Shown here: positions 1 to 8,689 of the stretch, in pieces
How the letters are laid out: every line of letters begins with the position of its first letter
How positions within the stretch are numbered: the first letter of the stretch is position 1
NCBI RefSeq assembly: GCF_004217545.1
Contig: NZ_SHKY01000002.1
Span: forward strand, 124,001-188,000
From: Krasilnikovia cinnamomea
GTDB lineage: Bacteria > Actinomycetota > Actinomycetes > Mycobacteriales > Micromonosporaceae
Direction: 5' to 3'
DNA length: 64,000 bases
Program-made: the position numbers and the translations under genes
The notes under the pieces: model-generated
What the model was told of the DNA's origin: nothing
The model's input: only the letters and a program-made list of their open reading frames with translations
Database searches by the model: none

Positions 1-308
1 GCGACTGGGTCCGCGCCGCCCTGGCTGGCGTCGGCGTCGCGGTGCTGTTCGCCGTGATCGCCGCCCTGCGTCCGGGCGCGCTGGGCTGGGGCGACGTCAA
101 GGCCGCGGTCGCGGTCGGTGCCGTGCTCGGCTGGCTGGGCTGGGCCGCCCTGTACGCCGGGGTCTTCGTGGCGTTCGCACTAGCCGCCGGGTATGCGATC
201 GTCCTGCTCGCGCGCGGCGGCCGACGTCAGGACAGTCTGCCGTTCGGACCATTCCTCGTCGCCGGCGCCGTGCTCGTCGCGACCGTATGGCCCGCGGCGG
301 CGAGCTGA
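1..308 (+). CDS. Prepilin peptidase (A24 family), 5'-truncated by the window edge
   Basis: The reading frame is open from the first bases (frame 3) and ends at 308, so only the C-terminal part of about 100 residues is present. It shows hydrophobic segments and the motif GWGDVK near residue 30 of the fragment. This matches the GxGD aspartyl-protease signature of type IV prepilin peptidases, which cleave and often methylate pilin-like precursors in the membrane. The remainder is membrane-spanning (LGWLGWAALYAGVFVAFALA and VLLARGGR followed by a terminal hydrophobic stretch). The upstream catalytic Asp and any N-terminal methyltransferase part lie outside the window. No pilin gene is visible nearby, so its substrate is unknown. 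Confidence 0.75.
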   Translation, partial: DWVRAALAGVGVAVLFAVIAALRPGALGWGDVKAAVAVGAVLGWLGWAALYAGVFVAFALAAGYAIVLLARGGRRQDSLPFGPFLVAGAVLVATVWPAAAS

Positions 309-560
309 CCGCGATCCCTGACCAACGCAGGGGTTCTGGCCATCGCCAAAAGCCGCGGCGTAGCGACCTCGACGTATGCAAGTTACCGCCTCCACACGCG
401 CCAGCGACTCCCTGACCTGGACCAGCATCAGCTGGACCGCCCACTGCTTCGATGCCGCCTCCGTGGGGACGTCCAGGGCCAAGGTCGGCCTGACATATCG
501 AACTTTGTCGGTGGTGTGGTGTAGACCTGCTGACGACCCAGCGTTGTCAGGGAGGTATTC
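309..560. other. Intergenic region upstream of the cas operon
   Basis: About 250 bp lie between the prepilin peptidase stop and csb1. Short frames on either strand look like shadows, with no plausible ribosome-binding sites. The promoter of the cas operon should lie here, but I could not define clear -35/-10 boxes. A good Shine-Dalgarno sequence (GGGAGG) precedes the GTG at 561. Confidence 0.5.
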
Positions 561-1730
561 GTGGCGAGTTTGGCCGATCGGCTAGTAAGCGCGGTTGGAG
601 ACGACCGGCGAGAAGCCGGTTTCGTGATGCGGGCCAGCTATCAGCCGGTGGGTGGGCCCGGTGGCCGGTTGATGCCGCCGACGTTCCCGCCACCGACCAA
701 GGGCGCACTGCCGGTCTACCTGATGGAGCCGCGCCGGTACCAGGACGCGGTTCGGGAGTCGGTGGTCCTGGACCAGGTGCCGTCGCAGGCGAACCGGGTA
801 GAGCAGGCATTGTTGACCGCGACGCGCGCCGGTCGGGTGGCGCTACCGCTGCTGCAGCTGGAGGCGAAGGTCAACGGCGGCCTGGAGGTCCTGACCTCCC
901 TGGACTTTCCGCACCGCTACGCCGATGCCTATCTGCGTGACAGCCAGCTCGATGGCGTCCGATTCCACGACAGCGAACTGGGGCGGCGGCTGCGGGCGGC
1001 CGACATTCGCGACGCTCGCGCGTTGTACCGCCGCGAGCCGTACTCTGCGGTGCTCGGCGCCTGGGACTCGCACCGCAAGGGCGTGCAGCCGAGGTTCGCC
1101 AGGGTGTACACGTCGGAGATGTACGGCTTGGATCCGGTCGTCGGCACACGGTACGGCGGGCGGATGGACCCGTTCAATCTGAGCGGCGCGGCCAAGGGCG
1201 ACAAGGGCGACCCGGACTGGCAGTACGTCGCGGGTGGCGAGAAGGTCAAAGGCAGCAAGCTCAGCGAGCGCGGGCACGGCAACATCGCCCCGAATCCCGC
1301 CATCGGTGGGGTCACCGTCAGCGAGGTACACCGACGCGGCTGGGTATCGTTCGCCGGTCTGGAACGACTGGGGTTCGGAGACGCGAGTCCGCAGGCAGCG
1401 CAGTTGGCCCGGGCCACGTTGGCGGCGTTGGCGGTGGCGGGTGACCGGCTGGCATTCGGGCGGCCCTCGTTGATGCTGCGGTCCGGTTGCGACCTCACCC
1501 GGGTGCAGGAAACCCTCGGGTTTGAGCTGGACGGCGGTGAGCTGGAGCCGGTGCAGGTGTCGGCCGCGGAGGCCCTCGCCGCGTTCGTAGAGCTGCGTGA
1601 CCGCACCGCCGATGCGGGCATTGTGATGGACAGCGATGTAGTGGCGCTGGAGCCGGCGCCGCAGCTGGCAGAGGCGATCCGGTTCTCGCTGACGCAGGCC
1701 GCACCCGCCGACACGGACACGGCGGCATAG
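561..1730 (+). CDS. csb1: Type I-G CRISPR effector subunit Csb1 (Cas7 group)
   Basis: This 389-residue protein resembles the Csb1/GSU0053 family. That family is the Cas7-type backbone subunit of type I-G (formerly I-U) Cascade, which polymerises along the crRNA. The start is GTG at 561, preceded by GGGAGG at good spacing. Family-like features are the N-terminal stretch ending in FPPPTKGALPVYLME, the segment QANRVEQALL, and a central Gly-rich region around GGRMDPFNLSG. It is the first gene of a tight operon: csb2 starts 4 nt after its stop, and cas3 and a fourth cas gene follow with overlaps. No catalytic residues are expected in this subunit. Family assignment is by recognition of sequence style and context, not by a search. 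Confidence 0.88.
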   Translation: MASLADRLVSAVGDDRREAGFVMRASYQPVGGPGGRLMPPTFPPPTKGALPVYLMEPRRYQDAVRESVVLDQVPSQANRVEQALLTATRAGRVALPLLQLEAKVNGGLEVLTSLDFPHRYADAYLRDSQLDGVRFHDSELGRRLRAADIRDARALYRREPYSAVLGAWDSHRKGVQPRFARVYTSEMYGLDPVVGTRYGGRMDPFNLSGAAKGDKGDPDWQYVAGGEKVKGSKLSERGHGNIAPNPAIGGVTVSEVHRRGWVSFAGLERLGFGDASPQAAQLARATLAALAVAGDRLAFGRPSLMLRSGCDLTRVQETLGFELDGGELEPVQVSAAEALAAFVELRDRTADAGIVMDSDVVALEPAPQLAEAIRFSLTQAAPADTDTAA

Positions 1731-1734
1731 CGCG

Positions 1735-3147
1735 GTGGCGTTCAGCATCTCGATCCGGCTGCGCGACGGCCGGTTCGATGCCGCAGTTGGCCATCGGGAC
1801 CGCGGTGAGTGGCCGCCGCATCCGGCGCGGGTGTTCTGCGCGCTGGTGGCCTCCGCAGTTGAGGACGCCGATTGGGCGGCGCTGCGCTGGCTCGAACAGG
1901 CGCCAGCCCCGCATGTGCTGGCGTGCCCGGTCGACGACACCGAGGTGACCACCCGGTCCGGGTTTGTGGTCACCAACGCCGTGAAGCGAAAGTCCGGGTC
2001 GACGGCCTGGCCGGGGCGCACCAACGGCGAACGACGCCGGGTATCGGTGATCCCAGCCTCAGATGAGATAGGACTGGTGTGGCCGCAGACCGACATCGAC
2101 GACGCGGTGCTGGGGCGGCTGCTGCGCCTGACCCGCCGGGTGCCGTACCTGGGCCGGTCCACCTCATCGGTTGTCGTCACGGTCGCGGCGGAGGCGCCGG
2201 CGCCGCGCGCCGACTGGGTGTGCTACCGGCCGGCCCCCTTGGGCACGCCAGGCAGCGTCGGCCTGCGGGTACCGCAACCGGGCTACGTCGACCAGTTGCG
2301 GGCCGCGCACGCCGAGGGGCGGCGCGCTTGGGAAGTGGCGACCAGGACGTTGGAGTACACCACCAGCGATGAGGAAGCTGCCCAGCCCGATGCCGGTCAC
2401 TCTGTGGTGGCGGGGCCGTTCACGGACCTGGTGGTGTTCGGCATCGACCAGTCGGTGACGCCGATCGCCGGCGCAGACGTGCTGACGGTGACGCAGGCTC
2501 TGCGGGCCGCCACGATCAGCCGAGTCCCGGATCCGGTCCCGGCCCAAGTTAGCGGGCACGGTGCTGACGGAAGACCGCATGCCGCGTTCCTGGCGCTCCC
2601 CGACGTGGGACACCCGTACAGCGACGGGCACCTGCTCGGTGTAGGTGTGGCCCTGCCCGGTGACCTGCCCCCGGACCAGCGGCGTTCGGTGCTGCGCGGT
2701 CTGCTGGCCGGTGACGGGCTGCGCCGGCTATGTCTGCCCGGCGGGCGCCCACTGGCAGTGTCGTACCGTCCGGACCGGAGTCGGCCCTACGGGCTGCTGC
2801 CGGAACGGTGGAACAGCAGCGGCGGTGCCCGGGCGTGGGTAACCGCCACGCCGGTGATGCTGGATCGCTACCCGACGACCCAGACCGCCGAAGAGCTCGT
2901 GGCACAGACGCTGGTCACCGCCGGCTACCCCCGCCCTGAACAGGTCGACGTGGTCACCGGACCCGCCACCAGCGGGGCGATCAATGCGCTGCGCCCGGGC
3001 AGCATTCCCAAGAGCCGTTCCCGGCGACCGTGGGTGCACTGCCGGATCCAGTTCCCCATGCCGGTGCGCGGCCCGGTCATCGCCGGCAGCCTGCGCTACC
3101 TCGGTGTCGGGCTGTTCATCCCCCACCAGCCCGCAGGTGAGCGATGA
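1735..3147 (+). CDS. csb2: Type I-G CRISPR protein Csb2 (Cas5/Cas6-like RAMP)
   Basis: This 470-residue protein starts with GTG at 1735, 4 nt after csb1, and its TGA overlaps the cas3 ATG. It begins with MAFSISIRL and an FDAAVGHRDRGEWPPHPARV segment, the usual opening of Csb2/GSU0054 proteins. The C-terminal part has the Gly-rich RAMP-type strand (GPVIAGSLRYLGVGLF). In type I-G systems Csb2 combines the Cas5 role with a Cas6-like role in crRNA 5'-handle binding and pre-crRNA processing. No separate cas6 is present, so this protein would have to process the array transcripts. A conserved-looking HPYSDGHLLGVGVALP segment lies about two thirds along. The catalytic residue cannot be assigned from sequence alone. 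Confidence 0.85.
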   Translation: MAFSISIRLRDGRFDAAVGHRDRGEWPPHPARVFCALVASAVEDADWAALRWLEQAPAPHVLACPVDDTEVTTRSGFVVTNAVKRKSGSTAWPGRTNGERRRVSVIPASDEIGLVWPQTDIDDAVLGRLLRLTRRVPYLGRSTSSVVVTVAAEAPAPRADWVCYRPAPLGTPGSVGLRVPQPGYVDQLRAAHAEGRRAWEVATRTLEYTTSDEEAAQPDAGHSVVAGPFTDLVVFGIDQSVTPIAGADVLTVTQALRAATISRVPDPVPAQVSGHGADGRPHAAFLALPDVGHPYSDGHLLGVGVALPGDLPPDQRRSVLRGLLAGDGLRRLCLPGGRPLAVSYRPDRSRPYGLLPERWNSSGGARAWVTATPVMLDRYPTTQTAEELVAQTLVTAGYPRPEQVDVVTGPATSGAINALRPGSIPKSRSRRPWVHCRIQFPMPVRGPVIAGSLRYLGVGLFIPHQPAGER

Positions 3148-6122
3148 CCCTGACCGCTTCCGACTTCCCCGCGTTCGTCACCGCCGCGCACGGGCGAGAG
3201 CCGTTCCCCTGGCAGCAGGCCCTGGTCCAGCGAGTGCTCACCGAGGGCGCCTGGCCGCAAGTCATCGACGTGCCAACCGGGCTCGGGAAGACCAGCCTGC
3301 TCGACGCAGCCGTGTTCATCACGGCCGTCGCCCCGCATCTGGGTCGACGGCGCATCTTCTTCGTGGTCGACCGCCGGCTCGTCGTCGACGAGGCACATCT
3401 GCACGCCCGGCGTCTGCAACAGGCCCTGGCCGACGCGGCGGCGGGAAGCGTCGCCGCCACCGTGGCCGAGGCGCTCGCCGCCACTGGCGACGACGGCCCG
3501 ATCCTCGACGTGACCCGCATGCGCGGCGGCGCAACTTGGGACCGGCTGTGGGCAGAACGACCCGACCGGGCCAGCATCATCACCGGCACCGTCGATCAGG
3601 TCGGCAGCCGGATGCTGTTCCGCGGCTACGGCGTCACCGAATACGCCCGCAGCATCGACGCTGCGCTAGTCGGCACCGACAGCCTCATCATCATCGACGA
3701 AGCGCACCTGGTCGAACCGCTGCTGCACACCCTGAACGCCGCCATCGGCATGGATGGTTGGACCCTGGCGCCGCCGCCACAGCTAGTCACCATGTCCGCC
3801 ACCATCCCCGACGCCGGCGCTGGCCGGGTCCACACCATCACCGCGGCCGACGAACAGCACCCCGTCGCAGGTGGCCGGCTGAACGCGCCAAAACGCCTGC
3901 ACCTGGTCCAGGTGGCCACCACCAGCAAGAACGCCGACGCGACCGTCACCGCCGCGCTCACCCACCTGGCCACCACCGCGGCCGCCGAGGTGCAGCTCAC
4001 CGGGGCGGTGGTCAACACCGTTGCCCGGGCCCGCGCCGTATTCACCGCCCTGCAAACCGCCGGGATCCCCGCCGTGCTGCTGACCGGACGCAACCACGAC
4101 ATCGGCCGCGACCAACTTCTGACCGACTACTACCCGCGCCTGGCCGCCGACCGGGACCGCACCGGCACGCTGCCGCTCGTGCTGGTCGCCACCCAGACCG
4201 TCGAGGTGGGCGCCAACATCGACCTGGACCTCCTAATCACCGAATCCGCGTCCCTGCCAGCGCTCATCCAGCGCCTGGGACGACTCAACCGCCTCGGTCT
4301 GCATCCGGACGCCCGCGCCATCGTGGTGCACCCCAGCCACCTCGCCGTGCACCTACCCGCGAAGCCCGAACAGGCACCAGCCGTCGACGACGACCCCGTC
4401 TACGGCACCGCCCGCGTCCTCACATGGCAGTGGCTGACCAGCCACACCACCGTGCACCCCTACACCAGACAGACGAGCGTGGCCGAGCTGACCGACGGCC
4501 TCGACGCCTGCCCCGCAGCGCTGCGCCGGCTCATCACAACCGCGCCCTCGGGGCTGCGCGAGCCCCAGCCCTACACCCCGGTCCTGCACCAGGCCACCCT
4601 GGACGCCTGGACCCGCACCAGCCCTACCCCGCACCCCGACCCGCCCATCGCCCCCTACCTGCACGGCATCACCGACACCGCCCCCGCCGTCGGCATCCTC
4701 TGGCGCAGCGAACTGCACACCACCCCACCCGACGACTGGCCCACCGCCCTGGACGCCGCCCCACCAGCCGCAGAAGAATCCGTCGCCGTGCCGCTAGCCT
4801 CGGTACGGCGCTGGCTAACCGCCGGGATCACCGATCCGCAGCTCAGCGACCGCGACGACCAGCACCACAACCCCGCCGACGACCCAGCCACCACCTCGGC
4901 GACGCGACGACGCGATCCCGATGGCCGCCCCCTGGTCCTGCGCTACCGCGACCGCGCCGACGCCACCGTCATACCCGCAGAGCACATCCGCCCCGGCGAT
5001 CTGATCGTCGTGCCCACCAGCTACGGCGGCTGCGACCGCTACGGCTGGCACCCCGAATCCACCGATCACGCGGTCGACGTCGCCGACCTGGCCCGCCGCC
5101 GCGGCAATCCCATCCTCCGTCTCGGACCCGCCCTCACCATCGCGACCCGCAGCACACTGGGAGAGGTGCCCGACGCTGCCCGTCCACTGCAGAAACTTCT
5201 CGGGGCAGCCGGTGGTGGACCTGGCGCGTTCACACACGACGGTGTCGGTGGAGCGGGCGGTGCCGCCTCCAGCGGCCAAACGTCCCCGGCAGAACTGCCA
5301 GCCCTGCTGCGAGAGGCCGCCGACGCCGTGGCACCCGACACCCGGCTGGGCCACAATCTGCGGCGCCTGCACGAGCGCGGTGCCCGCATCACCGTGCTGG
5401 ACGCCAGCACAACAACCGGTGCCCCCGGCTACCTCGCCGTGCTCACTACAGCAAACACCCTCGCCCTAACCGAGGACAGCACTGAAGCCAGCTCCGCCAC
5501 GGGCAGTCGCCGCCAGCTCAGCCTGGACGCCCACCAGCAGGCCGTCGCCGCGCGCGCCACCCAGATTGGCCGCAACCTTGGTCTACCCGAACCCATCCTC
5601 GCAGCCCTCCATACGGCTGCAGTCCGTCATGACAACGGAAAGATCGATCCTCGGTTCCAGGCCATGCTCCACGGCGGCGACCACCTCACCGCCGACATCG
5701 CCGAACACCCCCTCGCCAAGTCCGGCATGGACCCCGCAGACCGGCCCGCATTCCGGCGTGCCCTGCGCCGCTCCGGCTACCCACCCGGCATGCGCCACGA
5801 AGCGCTCTCCGCTCAACTCGCCGCCGCGTACCTCACCGCCAACCCGAGCCCCGACCTCGACGTCGACCTCGTCGTCCACCTCATCGCAGCCCACCACGGC
5901 CGCAACCGACCCCTGCTACCACCGGTCGACGACCCCCACCCCGAAACGATCAAAGCGAACGGCATCGCATTCAGCACCGCCCACACGGTTGACTGGGCCG
6001 CCCCCCGCCGGTTCGCCACCCTCAACGACCGCTACGGCCGCTGGAACCTCGCCCTGCTCGAAACCATCGTGCGGCTCGCCGACATCTACTGCTCCGCCCG
6101 CAACGAAGGCGCCCAGCCATGA
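3144..6122 (+). CDS. cas3: Cas3 helicase-nuclease, type I-G arrangement (helicase then HD)
   Basis: This 992-residue protein is the target-degrading nuclease-helicase of the type I interference complex. The helicase half has Walker A PTGLGKTS near residue 45, the DEAH box (IIDEAHL) near 186, the SAT motif (TMSATIPD) near 218, and motif VI QRLGRLNRLG near 380. The HD nuclease sits at the C terminus: RHDNGK near 829, then RHEALSA and IAAHHGRN near 915. Most Cas3 proteins have HD first; HD-last is characteristic of type I-G. The ATG at 3144 overlaps the csb2 stop (ATGA), and the cas3 stop overlaps the next ATG in the same way. All main motifs are intact, so the enzyme looks functional. Confidence 0.93.
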   Translation: MTLTASDFPAFVTAAHGREPFPWQQALVQRVLTEGAWPQVIDVPTGLGKTSLLDAAVFITAVAPHLGRRRIFFVVDRRLVVDEAHLHARRLQQALADAAAGSVAATVAEALAATGDDGPILDVTRMRGGATWDRLWAERPDRASIITGTVDQVGSRMLFRGYGVTEYARSIDAALVGTDSLIIIDEAHLVEPLLHTLNAAIGMDGWTLAPPPQLVTMSATIPDAGAGRVHTITAADEQHPVAGGRLNAPKRLHLVQVATTSKNADATVTAALTHLATTAAAEVQLTGAVVNTVARARAVFTALQTAGIPAVLLTGRNHDIGRDQLLTDYYPRLAADRDRTGTLPLVLVATQTVEVGANIDLDLLITESASLPALIQRLGRLNRLGLHPDARAIVVHPSHLAVHLPAKPEQAPAVDDDPVYGTARVLTWQWLTSHTTVHPYTRQTSVAELTDGLDACPAALRRLITTAPSGLREPQPYTPVLHQATLDAWTRTSPTPHPDPPIAPYLHGITDTAPAVGILWRSELHTTPPDDWPTALDAAPPAAEESVAVPLASVRRWLTAGITDPQLSDRDDQHHNPADDPATTSATRRRDPDGRPLVLRYRDRADATVIPAEHIRPGDLIVVPTSYGGCDRYGWHPESTDHAVDVADLARRRGNPILRLGPALTIATRSTLGEVPDAARPLQKLLGAAGGGPGAFTHDGVGGAGGAASSGQTSPAELPALLREAADAVAPDTRLGHNLRRLHERGARITVLDASTTTGAPGYLAVLTTANTLALTEDSTEASSATGSRRQLSLDAHQQAVAARATQIGRNLGLPEPILAALHTAAVRHDNGKIDPRFQAMLHGGDHLTADIAEHPLAKSGMDPADRPAFRRALRRSGYPPGMRHEALSAQLAAAYLTANPSPDLDVDLVVHLIAAHHGRNRPLLPPVDDPHPETIKANGIAFSTAHTVDWAAPRRFATLNDRYGRWNLALLETIVRLADIYCSARNEGAQP

Positions 6123-7090
6123 CCCACCCAGTGCATCTGCCCGCACTCGACGGTCGCGACCCACTCGGCTTCCTCGCCGCCCTCGGCGTCCTGCGCCTGC
6201 TCACCGACCACGACCACCCAGGCACGTTACTGTCCTTCGACCCCCAGACAGCTACCGCGATCATCCACAGCGGCCACCCTGACATCGACACCATCGTTAC
6301 CGCCCTCGGCGGCATCGTCAGCTCGACGTCCGAGCACGCCGCGATCCCCGGTGTGCCGGATGACTTCCCGCCAGCCAACCCCGGAACCGGCGGTGACCCC
6401 CTACGCGTGCCACGGCATGCGTACAACGCCAAGGCCATCACCTTGAACGATCAGGACACCACTGGACGCGCCCACGCCTGGCACGGCGCCCTCGTCACCG
6501 ACCTCGCGGTTGACGACAGAGGACGATGCCGACCCACCCCTTACACCGCGCCCGCCGGCCAACAGGCTCTGCGCACCTTCTTCCACAAACCGTTGACCGC
6601 TGTGCGCCGCCACCCACCCGCGCTCAAGGAAGCACTCACAGGATGGCGGCGCATCGACCGCCTGCCCCGCCTCGACATCCTCACCGGCGAAAGCCTCGAC
6701 CACCGCGCCATCCGCGACGCCGTCGACCAACCCGACGGCGAATCCCGCCCGTCCGCCGTACCCGGCGCCACCTGGCTCGCCACCATGGCCCTGCCACTAC
6801 TCCGCCTCACTAGCACCGGCGCCCGCCGCACCGCTACCTGCTGGTACGAGCTCCCCGGACAAGGCACCGAGATCATGATCTGGCCCCTATGGCGACCACC
6901 TCTTGACACCCACGCCACTCAAGCCCTGCTAGAACACCCCGCCATCCGGCCCGAAGTCATCGACGCTGTGCCAACCGCCAGCCTGACCCGCCTACGCCCC
7001 CTCGGAGTGATCACAATCGCCGCGGCTCGACGCCTCGCAAAAGCCAAATCCGACGGCGAGCTCGCCCCCACCTCAATCCAGATCACGTGA
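6119..7090 (+). CDS. Type I-G accessory Cas protein (Cas3-extension/Csx17-like)
   Basis: This 323-residue protein is translationally coupled to cas3 by an ATGA overlap and is the last gene before the array. It opens with LPALDGRDPLGFLAALGVLRLL, the LxGLdGxxPLgFLAALG signature of small type I-G subunits. These are called Cas3-extension, Csb3 or Csx17/Cas8u2-like in different schemes. By position it probably replaces or completes the large-subunit role in the effector complex. No nuclease motif is visible. Exact naming is uncertain because the families share this N-terminal motif. True Csx17 proteins are usually about twice this length, which favours the shorter family. Confidence 0.7.
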   Translation: MTHPVHLPALDGRDPLGFLAALGVLRLLTDHDHPGTLLSFDPQTATAIIHSGHPDIDTIVTALGGIVSSTSEHAAIPGVPDDFPPANPGTGGDPLRVPRHAYNAKAITLNDQDTTGRAHAWHGALVTDLAVDDRGRCRPTPYTAPAGQQALRTFFHKPLTAVRRHPPALKEALTGWRRIDRLPRLDILTGESLDHRAIRDAVDQPDGESRPSAVPGATWLATMALPLLRLTSTGARRTATCWYELPGQGTEIMIWPLWRPPLDTHATQALLEHPAIRPEVIDAVPTASLTRLRPLGVITIAAARRLAKAKSDGELAPTSIQIT

Positions 7091-7269
7091 TCTGCACGGA
7101 CCGGACTTACCTCGATGTGGTGTCGCGCGCCCAGTGGATCTAGGAATCTCCAGCATGCAGCCACCAAGCGGACCTTTCCGCAGCTCAAAACGGGATGGGC
7201 TCGGACGATGCGCCATAGCCTGAGTCTGAAGATCTACGACACGTGCCAAGAATCTCCTGGCCAGAAAGG
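7091..7269 (+). promoter_or_regulatory. Probable CRISPR leader
   Basis: These 179 bp lie between the last cas gene and the first repeat, on the side where the repeats are closest to consensus. They are less GC-rich than the surroundings and hold no plausible gene, so they are the expected place for the array promoter. No clear -35/-10 pair could be fixed. Leader function is inferred from position. Confidence 0.5.
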
Positions 7270-7868
7270 GCTTCAGCGGCATCCCTACGCCGCTCTCCAT
7301 TGCGGTAACTCCCAGGATCGCCGGCAGGAGAAGGTGAACCGGCTTCAGCGGCATCCCTACGCCGCTCTCCATTGCGGCCAGATCCGGATGTCCTTGCACT
7401 GCTTGGTGGTCTTGAGGCTTCAGCGGCATCCCAACGCCGCTCTCTATTGCGGCAAGGCGGAGTGGCGCACGTACTCCACCGATCTCGCGGGCTTCAGCGG
7501 GGCATCCCTCAGCCGCCGCTCTCCATTGCAGCCCAGGCGGCCCAGCTGCAGCGCTGGATGCGGATCTGCCTCAGCGGCATCCCTACGCCGCTCACCATTG
7601 TGGCCGGATGAAGCTCGGCTACCTGCGCCGCCAGCGCGTCGCTTCAGCGGCGTCCCTACGCCGCTCACCATTGCGGGCTGCGGTACGGCCTTGATGAGGA
7701 GTTCGAGGATCAGGCTTCAGCTGCATCACTACGCCGCTCACCATTGCGGCTCAAAAAGGGCCGGGGCCTCGTACCCGCGGAGGAGCTTTAGCGGCACACC
7801 GAGGCCGCTCTCCATTGCGGCGAGCTGGCCGAGCGGCTCCTGGCGGTCCCCTTCCGGCTTTAGAACTC

Positions 7869-8334
7869 CTAACTCTTCGTGGTCCGGAGGCGGCGCCAGC
7901 AGATGAGGGCGCAGCCGAGTTTGAGCAGGGCTTCGTGGATGTCGTCGCGGATCTCCCAGCGGATGCGTAGACGACGGAACCAGTGCAGCAGCGCGAAGGT
8001 CTGCTCGACGACCCAGCGGAACTTCCCCAGCCCGGAACCATGCGCGGTGCCGCGGCGGGCGATGACCGGAGTGACGCCGAGCTCACGGACCTGGGCACGG
8101 TACTTGTCATGGTCGTAGCCACGGTCGGCGTAGACCTTCGGCGCCCGCTGGCGGGGCCGTCCGCGTTTGCCGCGGATCGGCGGCACCGCCTGCACCAGCG
8201 GCAGCAGTTGCGTGACGTCGTTGCGGTTGCCGCCGGTGAGCAGCACCGCGAGGGGAACACCGCCGGCGTCGGTGATCAGATGGTGTTTGGAGCCCGGCCG
8301 GCCGCGGTCTACCGGACTCCGGCCGGTTTTGGGC
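7869..8334 (-). CDS. IS5-family transposase, frame B (catalytic half, frameshift-expressed)
   Basis: This frame supplies the rest of the DDE domain after the -1 shift: GSKHHLITD, the second Asp in VYADRGYDHDKYR, and the catalytic Glu in FRWVVEQTFALLHWF. It ends with LKLGCALICWRRLR near the left inverted repeat. It has no convincing start of its own near the junction and is expected to be made only as a fusion with frame A. No internal stop or missing catalytic residue is seen, so the element may still be active. Coordinates give the part used after the shift; the open frame itself extends further upstream. Confidence 0.85.
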
Positions 8335-8689
8335 CACCCTTGAGCGCTCGGATATGGCTGGCGTCGACCACGGCCCTCGACAGGTCGAGCTTGCCCGCGG
8401 CACGCAGCTCGGCCAGCAGGACCTCGTGCAGCCGTTGCCAGACGCCGGCGTTGTTCCAGTCGCGCAGCCGTCGCCAGCAGGTCATACCGCAGCCGAAGCC
8501 GAGCTCGCGGGGCAGCCATTCCCAGCGGATGCCGGTGTAGAGAACGAACAGGATGCCGCACAACACCTTGCGGTCATCGACCGGTCGACGACCAGGACCC
8601 GACCGCGGCCGCTGCTTCGGAATCAGCGGCTCGACCCGGGTCCAGAGGTCGTCGTCGACCAGCCACGGTTGCGGGTCGCGCTTCCTCAT
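8309..8689 (-). CDS. IS5-family transposase, frame A (N-terminal half)
   Basis: Starting at the ATG at 8689 (MRKRDPQPW), this 126-residue frame holds the IS5/IS427 N-terminal DNA-binding region. Recognisable parts are LVDDDLWTRVEPLIP, GRRPVDDRKVLCGILFVL, TGIRWEWLP and WRRLRDWNNAGVW. It also holds the first catalytic Asp in RAVVDASHIRALKGG. It terminates at 8309 shortly after the heptamer CCCAAAA on the minus strand (8327-8333). Slipping -1 there continues into frame B as KTGRSPVDRGRPGSKHH, the expected family sequence. A GTG further upstream at 8734 keeps the frame open but adds residues unlike the family. Confidence 0.88.
   Translation of the reverse strand: MRKRDPQPWLVDDDLWTRVEPLIPKQRPRSGPGRRPVDDRKVLCGILFVLYTGIRWEWLPRELGFGCGMTCWRRLRDWNNAGVWQRLHEVLLAELRAAGKLDLSRAVVDASHIRALKGGPKPAGVR
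8327..8333 (-). other. Probable -1 ribosomal frameshift heptamer
   Basis: On the minus strand the sequence reads CCCAAAA in register C CCA AAA relative to frame A, an X XXY YYZ slippery heptamer. A -1 slip joins the family-typical residues ALKGGPK to TGRSPVDRG. This explains the two overlapping transposase frames. Confidence 0.75.

Noticed and set aside
2984..5485. 833-codon plus-strand frame inside csb2/cas3
   Set aside because: Arg/His/Pro-rich translation in an alternative frame of cas3, which has all helicase and HD motifs. A GC codon-bias shadow.
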